Positions 9,271-17,954 of a stretch of 64,000 nucleotides of DNA are shown here, piece after piece. The stretch comes from Aquimarina aggregata (GTDB taxonomy: Bacteria; Bacteroidota; Bacteroidia; Flavobacteriales; Flavobacteriaceae), in assembly GCF_001632745.1 (NCBI RefSeq), contig NZ_LQRT01000013.1:434001-498000 (forward strand), written 5' to 3'. Under the pieces are notes generated by a model. The model was given only the letters and a program-made list of their open reading frames with translations. It had not been told where the DNA came from and did no database searches. Each line of letters opens with the position of its first letter. The first letter of the stretch is position 1. Both the position numbers and the translations under genes were made by a program.

Positions 9271-10749
9271 TTACTCTTGTGGAGTCAGGTTTTCTTTTCT
9301 GACTTTCCTATTTCTCTTTCTAAGTTTTTGTAACTCTGCCCCGCGCTCTTGCTCTTTCTTTCGTGATTTTTTATTCATTTTTATTGGCGTATCAAAATAC
9401 CAATTTAACCCTAGAGAAAAAGTAAAGTATTGATCATCTCGTTTTCCTTGCGCTACGTTATCTAACCTATCTCCAAGTACTGCATTATGAGTTCCTGTTA
9501 GAGAAACACCTATATTATTTGAAATTAAATATTCTACTCCGCCTCCATATTGTAACTTAAAAAAAGTTCTGCTAAAACCGTCATTATTCACTGTACCAAA
9601 GCCTCCAAAAAAGAAAGGAGATAGTTTTTCAAAAGGTAATAATGTAATTTCCGCATTTAAATCAATTGCATTAAAACCTTCAGAAAATGAATTTTGATTA
9701 ATCAATTCAAATTTATGAATACTGGCATTGGCATTAATAAATGGATTAAAATAATATCGAACTCCGGCTCTTGCAGAGTAAGAGAGTTCAGGGTTATTAA
9801 AATCACCATTAATCAAAGCTCCTCCTCCTTTTGCAAATACGGACTTTTTACCTCTTCTTTCTTTAAAATATCGCTCATATAGCCCTGTATTTTGTGCTTC
9901 GTCTTTTTCTGCTCTATATTCTGAAATTAAATCGTTCACAGTTTCGCTATTTGCTTTAACCGCCCATAGTTTATCTTCGATACCCTCTACTATTAATGAC
10001 TCTACAGCTTTTTCGATAGCTTCAGATACAGCCATTTGAGCTGGTTCATTTTTTGTAAATCCAGTTTCTGCTTCTAATAATCTTCTAAATCGTACATACC
10101 TAAAAAAGTTTGCATCAAGAGCCTGTGATAATATTGTTTTGGACACATATACTGTTTTCAGTATTTTACCGCTAGAAGTTGAGACAGCTCTTAGGTAAAT
10201 TGTAATTCTATCTTGTCTATATTGAGTTGAGGCTCCTATTCCAAAATACCTAGCTCCTAAACCTCCTGTTATAATATTCGAATCATATGAAACGATTCCT
10301 CCCTCTAAAATTATACCTGCATACAAAAGTGGTGGTAACTGTGGTTCATTCGGATTTTTAGTTTTTCTATATTCTTTTCTAGTAGACCTTATGATATTAC
10401 GTTCATTAAGAAGGTTACTTAGGTTTTCTCTTTCTATAGGAACGAACCACTTAGAATCTTCAAGAGCTTTTACCAAAATTGTGGTAGCTCCTTGTGTAAC
10501 AGCGGTACTAAATGTACTTCCACTCTCGGTAGGCTTGTACTGTCCTGTTTGGTCTCTAAATTTATATACCCCTACTACTACTGGTTCTACAGGAGGTGGT
10601 AATTCTCTAAGTACTTTTGTAGACTTTGTGTCTTCACCGATTCGAGCATTTTCAACAACAATGGGTTGATTAAAATATGCACCACATCCAGTTAGTAAAA
10701 GTGCACAACAAAAAATTGTGATTACTTTATAAAATGTATTGTACATCAA
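9271..10749 (-). CDS. csgG: curli secretion channel CsgG with extra C-terminal beta-barrel domain
   Basis: The 492-residue lipoprotein (lipobox LLTGCG) carries the CsgG/HfaB secretion-channel domain over about residues 25-265. It has typical segments VVVGVYKFRDQTGQYKPTE, TILVKALEDSKWFVPIERE, LLYAGIILEGGIVSYDSN and YLRAVSTSSGKILKTVYVSK. CsgG forms the nonameric outer-membrane pore for curlin subunits. Enterobacterial CsgG ends after about 277 residues. Here a further domain of about 150 residues (about 300-460, GGGALINGDFNNPELSYSARAGVRYYFNPF...) looks like an OmpA-type eight-strand barrel, and the tail is Lys/Arg-rich. Such fused CsgG forms occur in Bacteroidota. It starts 3 bp after the csgF stop. 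Confidence 0.92.
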   Translation of the reverse strand: MMYNTFYKVITIFCCALLLTGCGAYFNQPIVVENARIGEDTKSTKVLRELPPPVEPVVVGVYKFRDQTGQYKPTESGSTFSTAVTQGATTILVKALEDSKWFVPIERENLSNLLNERNIIRSTRKEYRKTKNPNEPQLPPLLYAGIILEGGIVSYDSNIITGGLGARYFGIGASTQYRQDRITIYLRAVSTSSGKILKTVYVSKTILSQALDANFFRYVRFRRLLEAETGFTKNEPAQMAVSEAIEKAVESLIVEGIEDKLWAVKANSETVNDLISEYRAEKDEAQNTGLYERYFKERRGKKSVFAKGGGALINGDFNNPELSYSARAGVRYYFNPFINANASIHKFELINQNSFSEGFNAIDLNAEITLLPFEKLSPFFFGGFGTVNNDGFSRTFFKLQYGGGVEYLISNNIGVSLTGTHNAVLGDRLDNVAQGKRDDQYFTFSLGLNWYFDTPIKMNKKSRKKEQERGAELQKLRKRNRKVRKENLTPQE

Positions 10750-10752
10750 AAT

Positions 10753-11163
10753 TTAATTTGGAATTATTACTTGGGATTGATCTCCAGTACTTGTATCTAA
10801 AATATTAATTACAAGACCTTCTCCCGATGGAAAGATTTCTATAAACAAAGTTCCGAAACTAAAGGTCCCTTCGGTTAACTCTCCATTTTGACCAAATTGC
10901 TGGATAAATAATGTTCTGGAAATTTGACTTAATAATTGATTATTTAAGTTTTCAGTAAAACGTTCTAGATCTGATCTTTCGTCTCTTCCTGAATTACTAT
11001 CATCTGTAAATTTGTTTTGTGCTTCGGCAGAACTTAGTAACCATTGATAGTTAAAGGTATCTCCTCCAAAAGCCGGGTTCTTTGCTCTGTACACCAAATC
11101 TTGTCCAAAAGAAAAGCTACATACCGAAAAAACCAGAAATAAGGTTAACGTAATTGATTTCAT
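10753..11163 (-). CDS. csgF: curli assembly protein CsgF
   Basis: The 136-residue secreted protein (signal about 1-20, ending SFG-Q) starts its mature part with DLVYRAKNPAFGGDTFNYQW. This is the conserved CsgF N-terminus that inserts into the CsgG pore (E. coli: FRNPNFGGNPNNG). It also ends with a typical ...DQSQVIIPN. CsgF anchors the nucleator to the cell surface and gates secretion. The gene sits between csgE and csgG in the expected operon order. Confidence 0.95.
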   Translation of the reverse strand: MKSITLTLFLVFSVCSFSFGQDLVYRAKNPAFGGDTFNYQWLLSSAEAQNKFTDDSNSGRDERSDLERFTENLNNQLLSQISRTLFIQQFGQNGELTEGTFSFGTLFIEIFPSGEGLVINILDTSTGDQSQVIIPN

Positions 11164-11202
11164 TTAATTTATACTTAAAATTTTTCAATAATCATGTTAC
11201 CA

Positions 11203-11925
11203 CTAATATTGAAAAATGTCATTCTTTTGTTTTTTAAGGTCTTTAAAATATTTATACACTTTTCGAATTGCAATTTTCGACATTTGTTCTAAATATTCCA
11301 AATCTGGTTTACCTATAAATTGATGGATGGTATTGTCTTCTATCTTAACCTGAAGTATTGTAGTTCTTCCAAAACTTAATGTTTCATGTACCTCAACCAC
11401 TTTATTACCATTGATTTGATTTAATGTATATGAATTATAAAAAAATTCGTAAAAATCCCTCCCTGGTTTGGTTTTAGTTTCTTCTATAACAATTCCCTTT
11501 AACTCTAGACCATCATCTTCTGATGTGTCTTGTTCTGTATTTTCTTTTGCCTTTTCATTAAAAGCTAAACGATCCTTCCCTATTATATTATCTTCTTCAT
11601 AAACAAGTAACAATACTACAATTTTATCAGGATCTTTAGTACTCATAGAACCCATAGCTAGTTCTTTTGTCTCATTGGCTTCCAACGTAAAACGTTCTTC
11701 CTGAACGTTCTTTGAGATTTGATTCTGAGCATTTGTTCTAAAAACAGTAAGCTTGAATCGTAAGCTTTTATATACCTCTGTAGTATTGGTAGCAGTAGCT
11801 ATAGCTGTAATCGTTTCATCAACTATATTTGTTTTTATTTTAGCAACCACATCAGTATTTGTATGCTGTTGGGCAATTGAAACCTGAAAAAGGGATATAA
11901 AAAATATACTTAATCCTAGTCTCAT
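11203..11925 (-). CDS. csgE: CsgE-type curli chaperone with a CsgH/CsgC-like N-terminal domain
   Basis: The 240-residue secreted protein (signal about 1-18) has two parts. The C-terminal half (about 143-240) contains the CsgE pattern: ELKGIVIEETKTKPGRDFYEFF, then QINGNKVVEVHETLSFGRTT, then IRKVYKYF. CsgE is the periplasmic adaptor that caps CsgG and selects curlins. The N-terminal half (about 22-125) is not in E. coli CsgE (129 residues). Its pattern YKSLRFKLTVFRTNAQNQ, then EERFTLEANETKELA and a final beta-strand resembles the small beta-sandwich curli inhibitors CsgC/CsgH. If that is right, one protein combines an anti-aggregation chaperone with the secretion adaptor. The CsgE assignment is firm; the CsgH-like assignment is inference from pattern. 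Confidence 0.87.
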   Translation of the reverse strand: MRLGLSIFFISLFQVSIAQQHTNTDVVAKIKTNIVDETITAIATATNTTEVYKSLRFKLTVFRTNAQNQISKNVQEERFTLEANETKELAMGSMSTKDPDKIVVLLLVYEEDNIIGKDRLAFNEKAKENTEQDTSEDDGLELKGIVIEETKTKPGRDFYEFFYNSYTLNQINGNKVVEVHETLSFGRTTILQVKIEDNTIHQFIGKPDLEYLEQMSKIAIRKVYKYFKDLKKQKNDIFQY

Positions 11926-11954
11926 AACAATTACTTATGGGGTGTTATAGAAAC

Positions 11955-12464
11955 TTAAAAGCTTCTAACAATTATTGAACGTGAATCACCAGTCATTTTA
12001 AATTTTAAATTTTTTGATAACTCATTAGTACCAAATCGTTCAAAAGTCAAATTATCCCCTTCTTGAATAAGCTCTAGACGTGTTGAAATATTTGGATTAA
12101 ACGAAAAATCAACAACAGCATTATTATTTCCAGTTTGCGAAATCAGTTTTTCAATTTCTCTTCCAGATTCTTCCAATTCAACAATATTTTGATCGCCTTT
12201 TTGAAATATTTTAATATCTGACGATGCTGCAATTATATTGGATAACACTACGTTATTTGTTCCTATTTGTTGAATAAAAACTGAATTTACAGTCTGCGTT
12301 GTAGAAACTATATCTCTAGATGCTTGATTATTAATTTGTGATAGGGTTATAAATGTTTCCTGATCAGTATTTAAAACCTGTCCCTCATCTGTGTTCTGAG
12401 CACACAACATTGTTGTGGATAGCAATAAAATTGCTATTATTTGAGTGATTTTATTTTTATTCAT
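11955..12464 (-). CDS. csgB: minor curlin / nucleator, CsgB-like
   Basis: The 169-residue secreted protein (signal about 1-22, MLCA-Q) contains four or five degenerate curlin-type repeats: SVFIQQIGTNNVV, IKIFQKGDQNIVE, EKLISQTGNNNAV and LELIQEGDNLTF. Compared with the major curlin, the repeats are fewer and richer in charged residues, and the C-terminus is basic and hydrophobic (RSIIVRSF). This fits a CsgB-type nucleator. It lies directly between the major curlin and csgE. The nucleator role is inferred from this difference and from position. Confidence 0.83.
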   Translation of the reverse strand: MNKNKITQIIAILLLSTTMLCAQNTDEGQVLNTDQETFITLSQINNQASRDIVSTTQTVNSVFIQQIGTNNVVLSNIIAASSDIKIFQKGDQNIVELEESGREIEKLISQTGNNNAVVDFSFNPNISTRLELIQEGDNLTFERFGTNELSKNLKFKMTGDSRSIIVRSF

Positions 12465-12490
12465 TTTTTTTCTGGTATTAAAATCAAGAG

Positions 12491-12522
12491 AAGAGTTACG
12501 CTTAATATTAAGCGTAACTCTT
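12491..12522 (-). terminator. perfect hairpin between major and minor curlin genes
   Basis: The arms AAGAGTTACGCTTA and TAAGCGTAACTCTT form a perfect 14-bp stem with a 4-nt loop, 40 bp after the major curlin stop and 26 bp before the minor curlin start. On the minus strand only a weak T-run follows. It may act as a partial terminator or 3' stabiliser that keeps major curlin mRNA in excess. Confidence 0.7.
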
Positions 12523-12563
12523 TTATAACTTCTTTGTAAAGATATTAAATTTTTAGGTCAATC

Positions 12564-14096
12564 TTATCTTGAAGATCCTCCACCTGCACCAGTTTGTGTA
12601 ACTACAGCAGAATTATTAGTTCCATTTTGAAGAATGATGCTACTATGTGCCTCACCTGTTTGAGTTACAAACGTTCTGTTTCCTGTTCCAAATTGAGTAT
12701 CACTAGCAAGGTTACTAACACCATCCTGAAGGATATCGCTAATATTGCTTGCTCCATTTTGAGAGGTAAGAGCACTGTTCTCATCTCCTATTTGGATATG
12801 ACTACCAACATTACTTTCTCCTCTTATTCCTGTAACTCCTTCTTGAGTAATATCTGAGCTGTTTCCATCACCTATTTGAAATTGTTGAGAAAAGTTTTCT
12901 CCTCCAAAAAAGTTTATATTCTGCACAGCAGATGCACTATTGCTATTTCCTAACTGAAATTGATTAATTGTATTATTATCTTCTTCATGTCTTGCAAATG
13001 CACTATTCTGATCTCCTGATTGTGTTTGGTTAATAGCCCCACCTCTAGAAGTAAAAAATGTTCCTCCTTGTAATGCAGTAGCTTCGTTACCAACTCCTAT
13101 TTGAGATTGAACAGCAGAATTCTCATCTCCTGATTGTGTTACACTTCCGTTGTTACTATCTCCTGTTTGATCTTGGTCAGAACTATTAGCATTACCATTT
13201 TGTGAAGCTGTTAAGGTATTACCATTTCCTCTTTGAATTTGGATTGCAAAGTTATCTCCACCAAAAGACCCAAGATTTTGAGAAACACTTGCATTATTAC
13301 CGTCTCCTAATTGACCCTGAAGAGCTCTATTGTTATCTTCTTCGTGTTGTGCAAAAGCAGTATTCTCTTCTCCTATTTGTACTTGTTGTACTTCTCCTCC
13401 TCTAGAGTCAAAACTACTACTTCCTTGTAAAGAAGTTGCAGAGTTACCACCTCCACTTTGATCTTGGATTAGGGCATTATTAAGACCCCATTGTTCTCCA
13501 GATCCACTGTTAGCATCTCCTGACTGTAATTGCTGAGAAAAATTATTTTCTCCTACTTGTGCAATTGAAGCAACGTTAGAAGCACCTTCTTGTGTCATCT
13601 CACTTGCATTAAAAAGACCTTCTTGTGTAGTAGAACCAGAGTTACCGTCTCCTATCTGCACCTGAAACGCAGCATTAGAAATACCTTCTTGAGAAACAGT
13701 TCCTTCATTTCTATTTCCTAGTTGATCTTGGCTTGAAGCATTAGCTCCTCCAGTAAATGCCAAGTTTTGAGTAGCACTTGCCGAGTTACCGTCTCCGTTT
13801 TGTGTTTGTACTATTGTGTTGTCAAATTCTTCATGTTGCGCTGTAGCAGAGTTTTTAACTCCGTTTTGAGTCTGTGCAACTGTACCTCCTGTAGAACTAA
13901 ACGCCTCACTACCTTGATTAGCTACTGCGCTATTAGCCATACCTTCTTGTACAGTTATAGACGAGTTTTCTCCCCCTACCTGAGTAATATTAGAAGTATT
14001 ATCTTCTCCCGATTGACTAACATTACTTGTGTTAGACTGTGCCACCATTAATGTCGCACTTAATAAAGCCGTAAGGCTAAGAATTGCTGTTTTCAT
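12564..14096 (-). CDS. csgA: major curlin subunit, CsgA-like
   Basis: The 510-residue secreted protein (signal about 1-19, MVA-Q) consists almost wholly of curlin repeats of about 22 residues with the pattern Q-x-G-x-x-N-x-A/S. Each should form one strand-turn-strand layer of an amyloid beta-solenoid. It is far longer than E. coli CsgA (five repeats). A higher-order unit occurs three times: a Gly-Gly loop (residues 70-71, 233-234, 352-353), then a strand with the charged motif HEE (88-90, 251-253, 370-372), then NSASAxQN and a second GG loop. It is the first gene of the operon, so this start sets the main curli promoter. Fibre formation is inference from the repeats. Confidence 0.92.
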   Translation of the reverse strand: MKTAILSLTALLSATLMVAQSNTSNVSQSGEDNTSNITQVGGENSSITVQEGMANSAVANQGSEAFSSTGGTVAQTQNGVKNSATAQHEEFDNTIVQTQNGDGNSASATQNLAFTGGANASSQDQLGNRNEGTVSQEGISNAAFQVQIGDGNSGSTTQEGLFNASEMTQEGASNVASIAQVGENNFSQQLQSGDANSGSGEQWGLNNALIQDQSGGGNSATSLQGSSSFDSRGGEVQQVQIGEENTAFAQHEEDNNRALQGQLGDGNNASVSQNLGSFGGDNFAIQIQRGNGNTLTASQNGNANSSDQDQTGDSNNGSVTQSGDENSAVQSQIGVGNEATALQGGTFFTSRGGAINQTQSGDQNSAFARHEEDNNTINQFQLGNSNSASAVQNINFFGGENFSQQFQIGDGNSSDITQEGVTGIRGESNVGSHIQIGDENSALTSQNGASNISDILQDGVSNLASDTQFGTGNRTFVTQTGEAHSSIILQNGTNNSAVVTQTGAGGGSSR

Positions 14097-14423
14097 ACGT
14101 AATATAATTAAAGTGATTTATGAGTTTACTTCATTAAAATTTTGCACAACAAACCATTTAAGAAACCCGAAAGTTCTATCAAATATGCAATCTACCGTTA
14201 AAATATTCTGGGGTACTAGGGGGTATTGCCAAAACCACTGTCTGACTAAAACAAATTTATAAAAAATATCAAGGCGGTTATTGCGAATTTTTCAACTATT
14301 CGATGAAATACGTTACGGAAAACCCGTAATATGAAATTTTTATGCGAATCTATTAAGGATTTAACAGCTTTTTCAATATGTTAACACTAGTATAAAAAAG
14401 CAACTCGGTAAGTCAATTCCTAC
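14097..14423. other. intergenic upstream of the curli operon
   Basis: No gene is apparent. The gap lies upstream of the curlin gene and downstream of the GSIII gene, so it should contain the curli promoter. I could not pin down an operator, and no CsgD-like regulator is adjacent. Confidence 0.5.
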
Positions 14424-16610
14424 TTATCGCGTAAAAAGAAGCTCCCTATATTTAGTTAATGGCCACAATTCATCATCGATAAGTAACTCTAATGTATCAC
14501 AACTATATCTGATTTCGTCAAAAATAGGTTTTATCAGATTACAATAATCGGCTGCCTTTTGATCTAAATTTTGAAGTTTATTTGCTTTTTTACGTCCTTC
14601 GGTCATTTCGTTAACCTTGGTATTAATCTTACCTATATGTTCAGAAATTTCTTCAATAATTTCCATTTGTTCCTTAGCATACTTCTTAAAATCTTTTTCG
14701 TAAAGCTCTTTGAGGCCAGAAACATTATTAATAAGCATATTTTGATAACGTATCGCTGTAGGAATTACGTGATTTCTTGCAATATCTCCTAACACGCGGC
14801 TTTCAATCTGAATACGCATTACATATTCTTCAATTTCTATTTCGTACCGAGCTTCAGATTCTATTTTGTTCATCACTCCCATTTCTTCAAAAAGAGCAAT
14901 GTTCTTTTGAGACACTTTTGCTTTTAAAGCTTCTGGGGTTGTTTTATTATTACTTAGTTTTCTTTTTTTCGCTTCTTTCTCCCATTCTACGCTATACCCA
15001 TTTCCTTCAAAAAGAATATTTTTTGATTTTTTAATGTATTCACGAAGAACATTAAAAATAGCTTCATCTTTTTTAAGATTTTTCTTATCGATTAAAGCGT
15101 CAACTTCTTTTTTAAATTCTACCAGTTGTTTTGCAACTATCGTGTTTAGAATAGTCATTGGATTGGCGCAGTTAGCTTTGGATCCTACAGCTCTAAATTC
15201 AAATTTATTTCCTGTAAATGCGAAAGGAGAAGTCCTATTTCGATCTGTATTATCCAATAAAATTTCAGGGATTTTTCCTACTACATTTAGTTTCAGATCT
15301 GTTTTTTCTTGAGGAGAAAGTTTACCATCTGTAACTCCTTCTAATTCTTTAAGAACTGCAGTAAGTTGTTCTCCTATAAATACAGACATTATTGCTGGCG
15401 GAGCTTCATTAGCTCCCAATCTATGATCATTACTTGCAGATGCAATACCTGCTCTCATGAGTTCTTCATTTTCATTAATAGCCTTAATCGTATTAATAAA
15501 AAATGTCAAAAACTGAAGGTTACTCATTGGCGTCTTACCAGGTCCTAAAAGATTAATACCTGTATTTGTGCTTAAAGACCAGTTATTATGTTTACCTGAT
15601 CCATTTACTCCTGCAAAAGGTTTTTCATGTAGTAAAACCACTAATTTATGTCTTGTAGCTACTTTTGCCATAATATCCATTAAAAGTGAATTATGATCTA
15701 CAGCTAGGTTTGTTTCTTCATATATAGGTGCCAACTCAAATTGATTTGGGGCTACTTCATTATGACGAGTCTTAACAGGAATACCTAGCAACATACATTC
15801 GACTTCTAAATCTTTCATGAAATTTAAAGCTCTTGTAGGAATACTACCAAAATAATGATCGTCTAACTGTTGTCCTTTTGCGGGTGAATGCCCTAACAGT
15901 GTTCTACCCGTCATCACAATATCAGGCCTAGAGTTTACTAAAGCCTGATCGATTAAGAAATATTCTTGTTCCCATCCTAAGGATGCATTTACTTTTTTTA
16001 CGTTTTTATCAAAATATTTAGCCACTGCTGTCGCCGCCTGATCGACTGCTTGCAATGCTCTTAACAAGGGTGTTTTATAGTCTAATGCCTCACCTGTATA
16101 CGCAACAAAAACAGTAGGAATACATAAAGTTGTACCATATATGAATGCTGGCGAAGTAGGATCCCAAGCGGTATAACCCCTAGCTTCAAATGTATTTCGA
16201 ATACCTCCGTGTGGAAAAGACGATGCATCAGGTTCTTGCTGTACTAACTGTCCTCCTCCAAATCGTTCTATTGCCTGACCATTACCAATGGTCTCGAAAA
16301 AAGCATCATGTTTTTCTGCCGTAGCTCCGGTAAGAGGTTGAAACCAATGCGTATAATGCGTTACTCCTTTTGATAATGCCCAATCTTTCATTGCAGATGC
16401 TATTTGATCGGCTATTTTACGATCAATCTTAGAACCATGCTCTATAGCATCCACTACACTATTATGAGCGTCTTTGGTTAAGTATTGCAACATAGTTGCT
16501 TGATTAAATACATTTTCCCCAAATAATACCGAACGACGTTCTGTTTCTGTAACTGCCACAGAACTACGATTTAACGTCTCTTTTAGTGCTTGAAATCTCA
16601 GTGTTGACAT
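14424..16610 (-). CDS. glnN: type III glutamine synthetase
   Basis: The 728-residue protein matches the large GSIII class, which makes glutamine from glutamate, ammonia and ATP. Class-typical segments are RFGGGQLVQQEPDASSFPHG (about 118-137), the Glu/metal segment GWEQEYFLID, the substrate region HEKPFAGVNGSGKHNNWS, LANEAPPAIMSVFIGE-type sequence near 400, and NRTSPFAFTGNKFEFRAVGS. The length agrees with Bacteroidota GSIII. It is divergent from a second glutamine synthetase that starts at 16830, and the two share a 220-bp intergenic region. Confidence 0.95.
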   Translation of the reverse strand: MSTLRFQALKETLNRSSVAVTETERRSVLFGENVFNQATMLQYLTKDAHNSVVDAIEHGSKIDRKIADQIASAMKDWALSKGVTHYTHWFQPLTGATAEKHDAFFETIGNGQAIERFGGGQLVQQEPDASSFPHGGIRNTFEARGYTAWDPTSPAFIYGTTLCIPTVFVAYTGEALDYKTPLLRALQAVDQAATAVAKYFDKNVKKVNASLGWEQEYFLIDQALVNSRPDIVMTGRTLLGHSPAKGQQLDDHYFGSIPTRALNFMKDLEVECMLLGIPVKTRHNEVAPNQFELAPIYEETNLAVDHNSLLMDIMAKVATRHKLVVLLHEKPFAGVNGSGKHNNWSLSTNTGINLLGPGKTPMSNLQFLTFFINTIKAINENEELMRAGIASASNDHRLGANEAPPAIMSVFIGEQLTAVLKELEGVTDGKLSPQEKTDLKLNVVGKIPEILLDNTDRNRTSPFAFTGNKFEFRAVGSKANCANPMTILNTIVAKQLVEFKKEVDALIDKKNLKKDEAIFNVLREYIKKSKNILFEGNGYSVEWEKEAKKRKLSNNKTTPEALKAKVSQKNIALFEEMGVMNKIESEARYEIEIEEYVMRIQIESRVLGDIARNHVIPTAIRYQNMLINNVSGLKELYEKDFKKYAKEQMEIIEEISEHIGKINTKVNEMTEGRKKANKLQNLDQKAADYCNLIKPIFDEIRYSCDTLELLIDDELWPLTKYRELLFTR

Positions 16611-16764
16611 GATTGCTTAAGTTTTTTGCAAAGATATAAGAACTTTTTATTGTGAATATGAAAAATATATTCTTTTAAAATTGATGATTTTTAAAAATAC
16701 CCCCCAAAAAAGTAGGGTGTTAATAAAAATGATTAGATAGTTAACTATATCACCCCCTTTTTTT

Positions 16765-16794
16765 TTGGTTATCTCGAAAGATAAATTATTTTTG
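16765..16794 (+). promoter_or_regulatory. Bacteroidota-type promoter of the short glutamine synthetase gene
   Basis: TTG at 16765-16767 and TATTTTTG (TAnnTTTG) at 16787-16794 are 19 bp apart, which is the -33/-7 layout of the primary sigma factor in this phylum. The predicted start of transcription is about 30 bp before the ATG at 16830. Confidence 0.65.
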
Positions 16795-16829
16795 AAATCT
16801 ATAAGAGTTCAATTTATAAAGTATTAATT

Positions 16830-17855
16830 ATGAGTAAAGCTAAATTAGAATACATTTGGCTAGATGGTTACAAACCAACTGCTAATCTAAGAAGTAAAAC
16901 AAAAGTTGAAGAAGATTTTAGCGGAAAGCTAGAAGACTGCCCAATGTGGTCTTTTGATGGTAGCTCTACTAAACAAGCCGAAGGTGGTTCTTCTGATTGT
17001 TTATTAAAGCCAGTAGCAATCTATCCTGATCCTTCTAGAAGAGATGGATATCTAGTAATGACCGAGGTTTTAAATTCAGATGGGACTCCACATGAATCTA
17101 ATGCACGTGCTACTATTGACGATAATGATAATGATTTCTGGTTTGGTTTTGAACAAGAATACTTTATTATGGATACGGCAACACAGTTACCATTAGGTTT
17201 CCCTGTTGGTGGATATCCTGGTCCACAAGGAATGTACTATTGCTCTGTGGGAGGAAGAAATACGCATGGAAGAGACTTTGTTGAAGAGCATGCAAACCTT
17301 TGTATCGATGCTGGTCTTAATTTTGAAGGGATCAACCAAGAAGTTGCAAGTGGACAATGGGAATTTCAATTGTTTGCTAAAGGAGCAAAAAAAGCAGGTG
17401 ATGAGATCTGGATCGCAAGATATTTATTAGATCGTCTAACTGAGCAGTATGGATACTATATTGAATACCACCCAAAACCAATAAAAGGTGACTGGAATGG
17501 TTCTGGTATGCACGCAAACTTCTCTAACGAAGTATTAAGAACTTGTGGTTCTAAAGAAGTTTACGAAACTATTTGTGAAGCTTTTAGACCTGTAACAAAA
17601 GAGCACATTGCTGTATACGGTGAATTTAACGACCAAAGATTAACTGGTGAGCACGAAACACAATCTATCCATGAATTCTCTTATGGAATTTCTGATAGAG
17701 GTGCATCTATAAGAATCCCTATTATTACTGTAGAGAATGGATGGAAAGGATGGTTAGAAGATCGTCGTCCAGCTTCAAACGGTGATCCTTATAAAATTGC
17801 TGCTAGAATTGTGAAAACTGTGAAAACTGCAGATGTATCTGCAATATTAGCATAA
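16830..17855 (+). CDS. glnA: glutamine synthetase, eukaryote-like type II, with beta-grasp domain
   Basis: The 341-residue protein has the short GSII architecture. A beta-grasp domain contains MWSFDGSSTKQAEGGSSDC, a metal-binding segment reads FGFEQEYFIMD, and KPIKGDWNGSGMHANFS is typical of eukaryote-like GSII. The catalytic core continues to the arginine-rich RGASIRIP segment near 290. GSIII genes in flavobacteria are often divergently paired with this gene. It presumably serves nitrogen assimilation together with, or in place of, GSIII under different nitrogen supply. A clear promoter and a strong terminator show it is transcribed alone. Confidence 0.94.
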   Translation: MSKAKLEYIWLDGYKPTANLRSKTKVEEDFSGKLEDCPMWSFDGSSTKQAEGGSSDCLLKPVAIYPDPSRRDGYLVMTEVLNSDGTPHESNARATIDDNDNDFWFGFEQEYFIMDTATQLPLGFPVGGYPGPQGMYYCSVGGRNTHGRDFVEEHANLCIDAGLNFEGINQEVASGQWEFQLFAKGAKKAGDEIWIARYLLDRLTEQYGYYIEYHPKPIKGDWNGSGMHANFSNEVLRTCGSKEVYETICEAFRPVTKEHIAVYGEFNDQRLTGEHETQSIHEFSYGISDRGASIRIPIITVENGWKGWLEDRRPASNGDPYKIAARIVKTVKTADVSAILA

Positions 17856-17894
17856 ACCCAATATACAACTAACTACTCATGTTGGTTAAACGCT

Positions 17895-17927
17895 AAAAAA
17901 CCTCTCAATGTTATTGAGAGGTTTTTT
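17895..17927 (+). terminator. intrinsic terminator after the short glutamine synthetase gene
   Basis: AAAAAACCTCTCAAT and ATTGAGAGGTTTTTT form a perfect 15-bp stem with a 3-nt loop. The flanking A and T runs make it usable from both directions, so it can also end the antiporter transcript on the other strand. Confidence 0.9.
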
Positions 17928-17954
17928 ATTTAGCATATGATCTTGCTATAAATT

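Noticed and set aside
12594-14262. Several open frames on the plus strand opposite the major curlin gene
   Set aside because: They are shadows of the repetitive, stop-poor curlin coding sequence. Their residues mirror the repeat and resemble no protein family.
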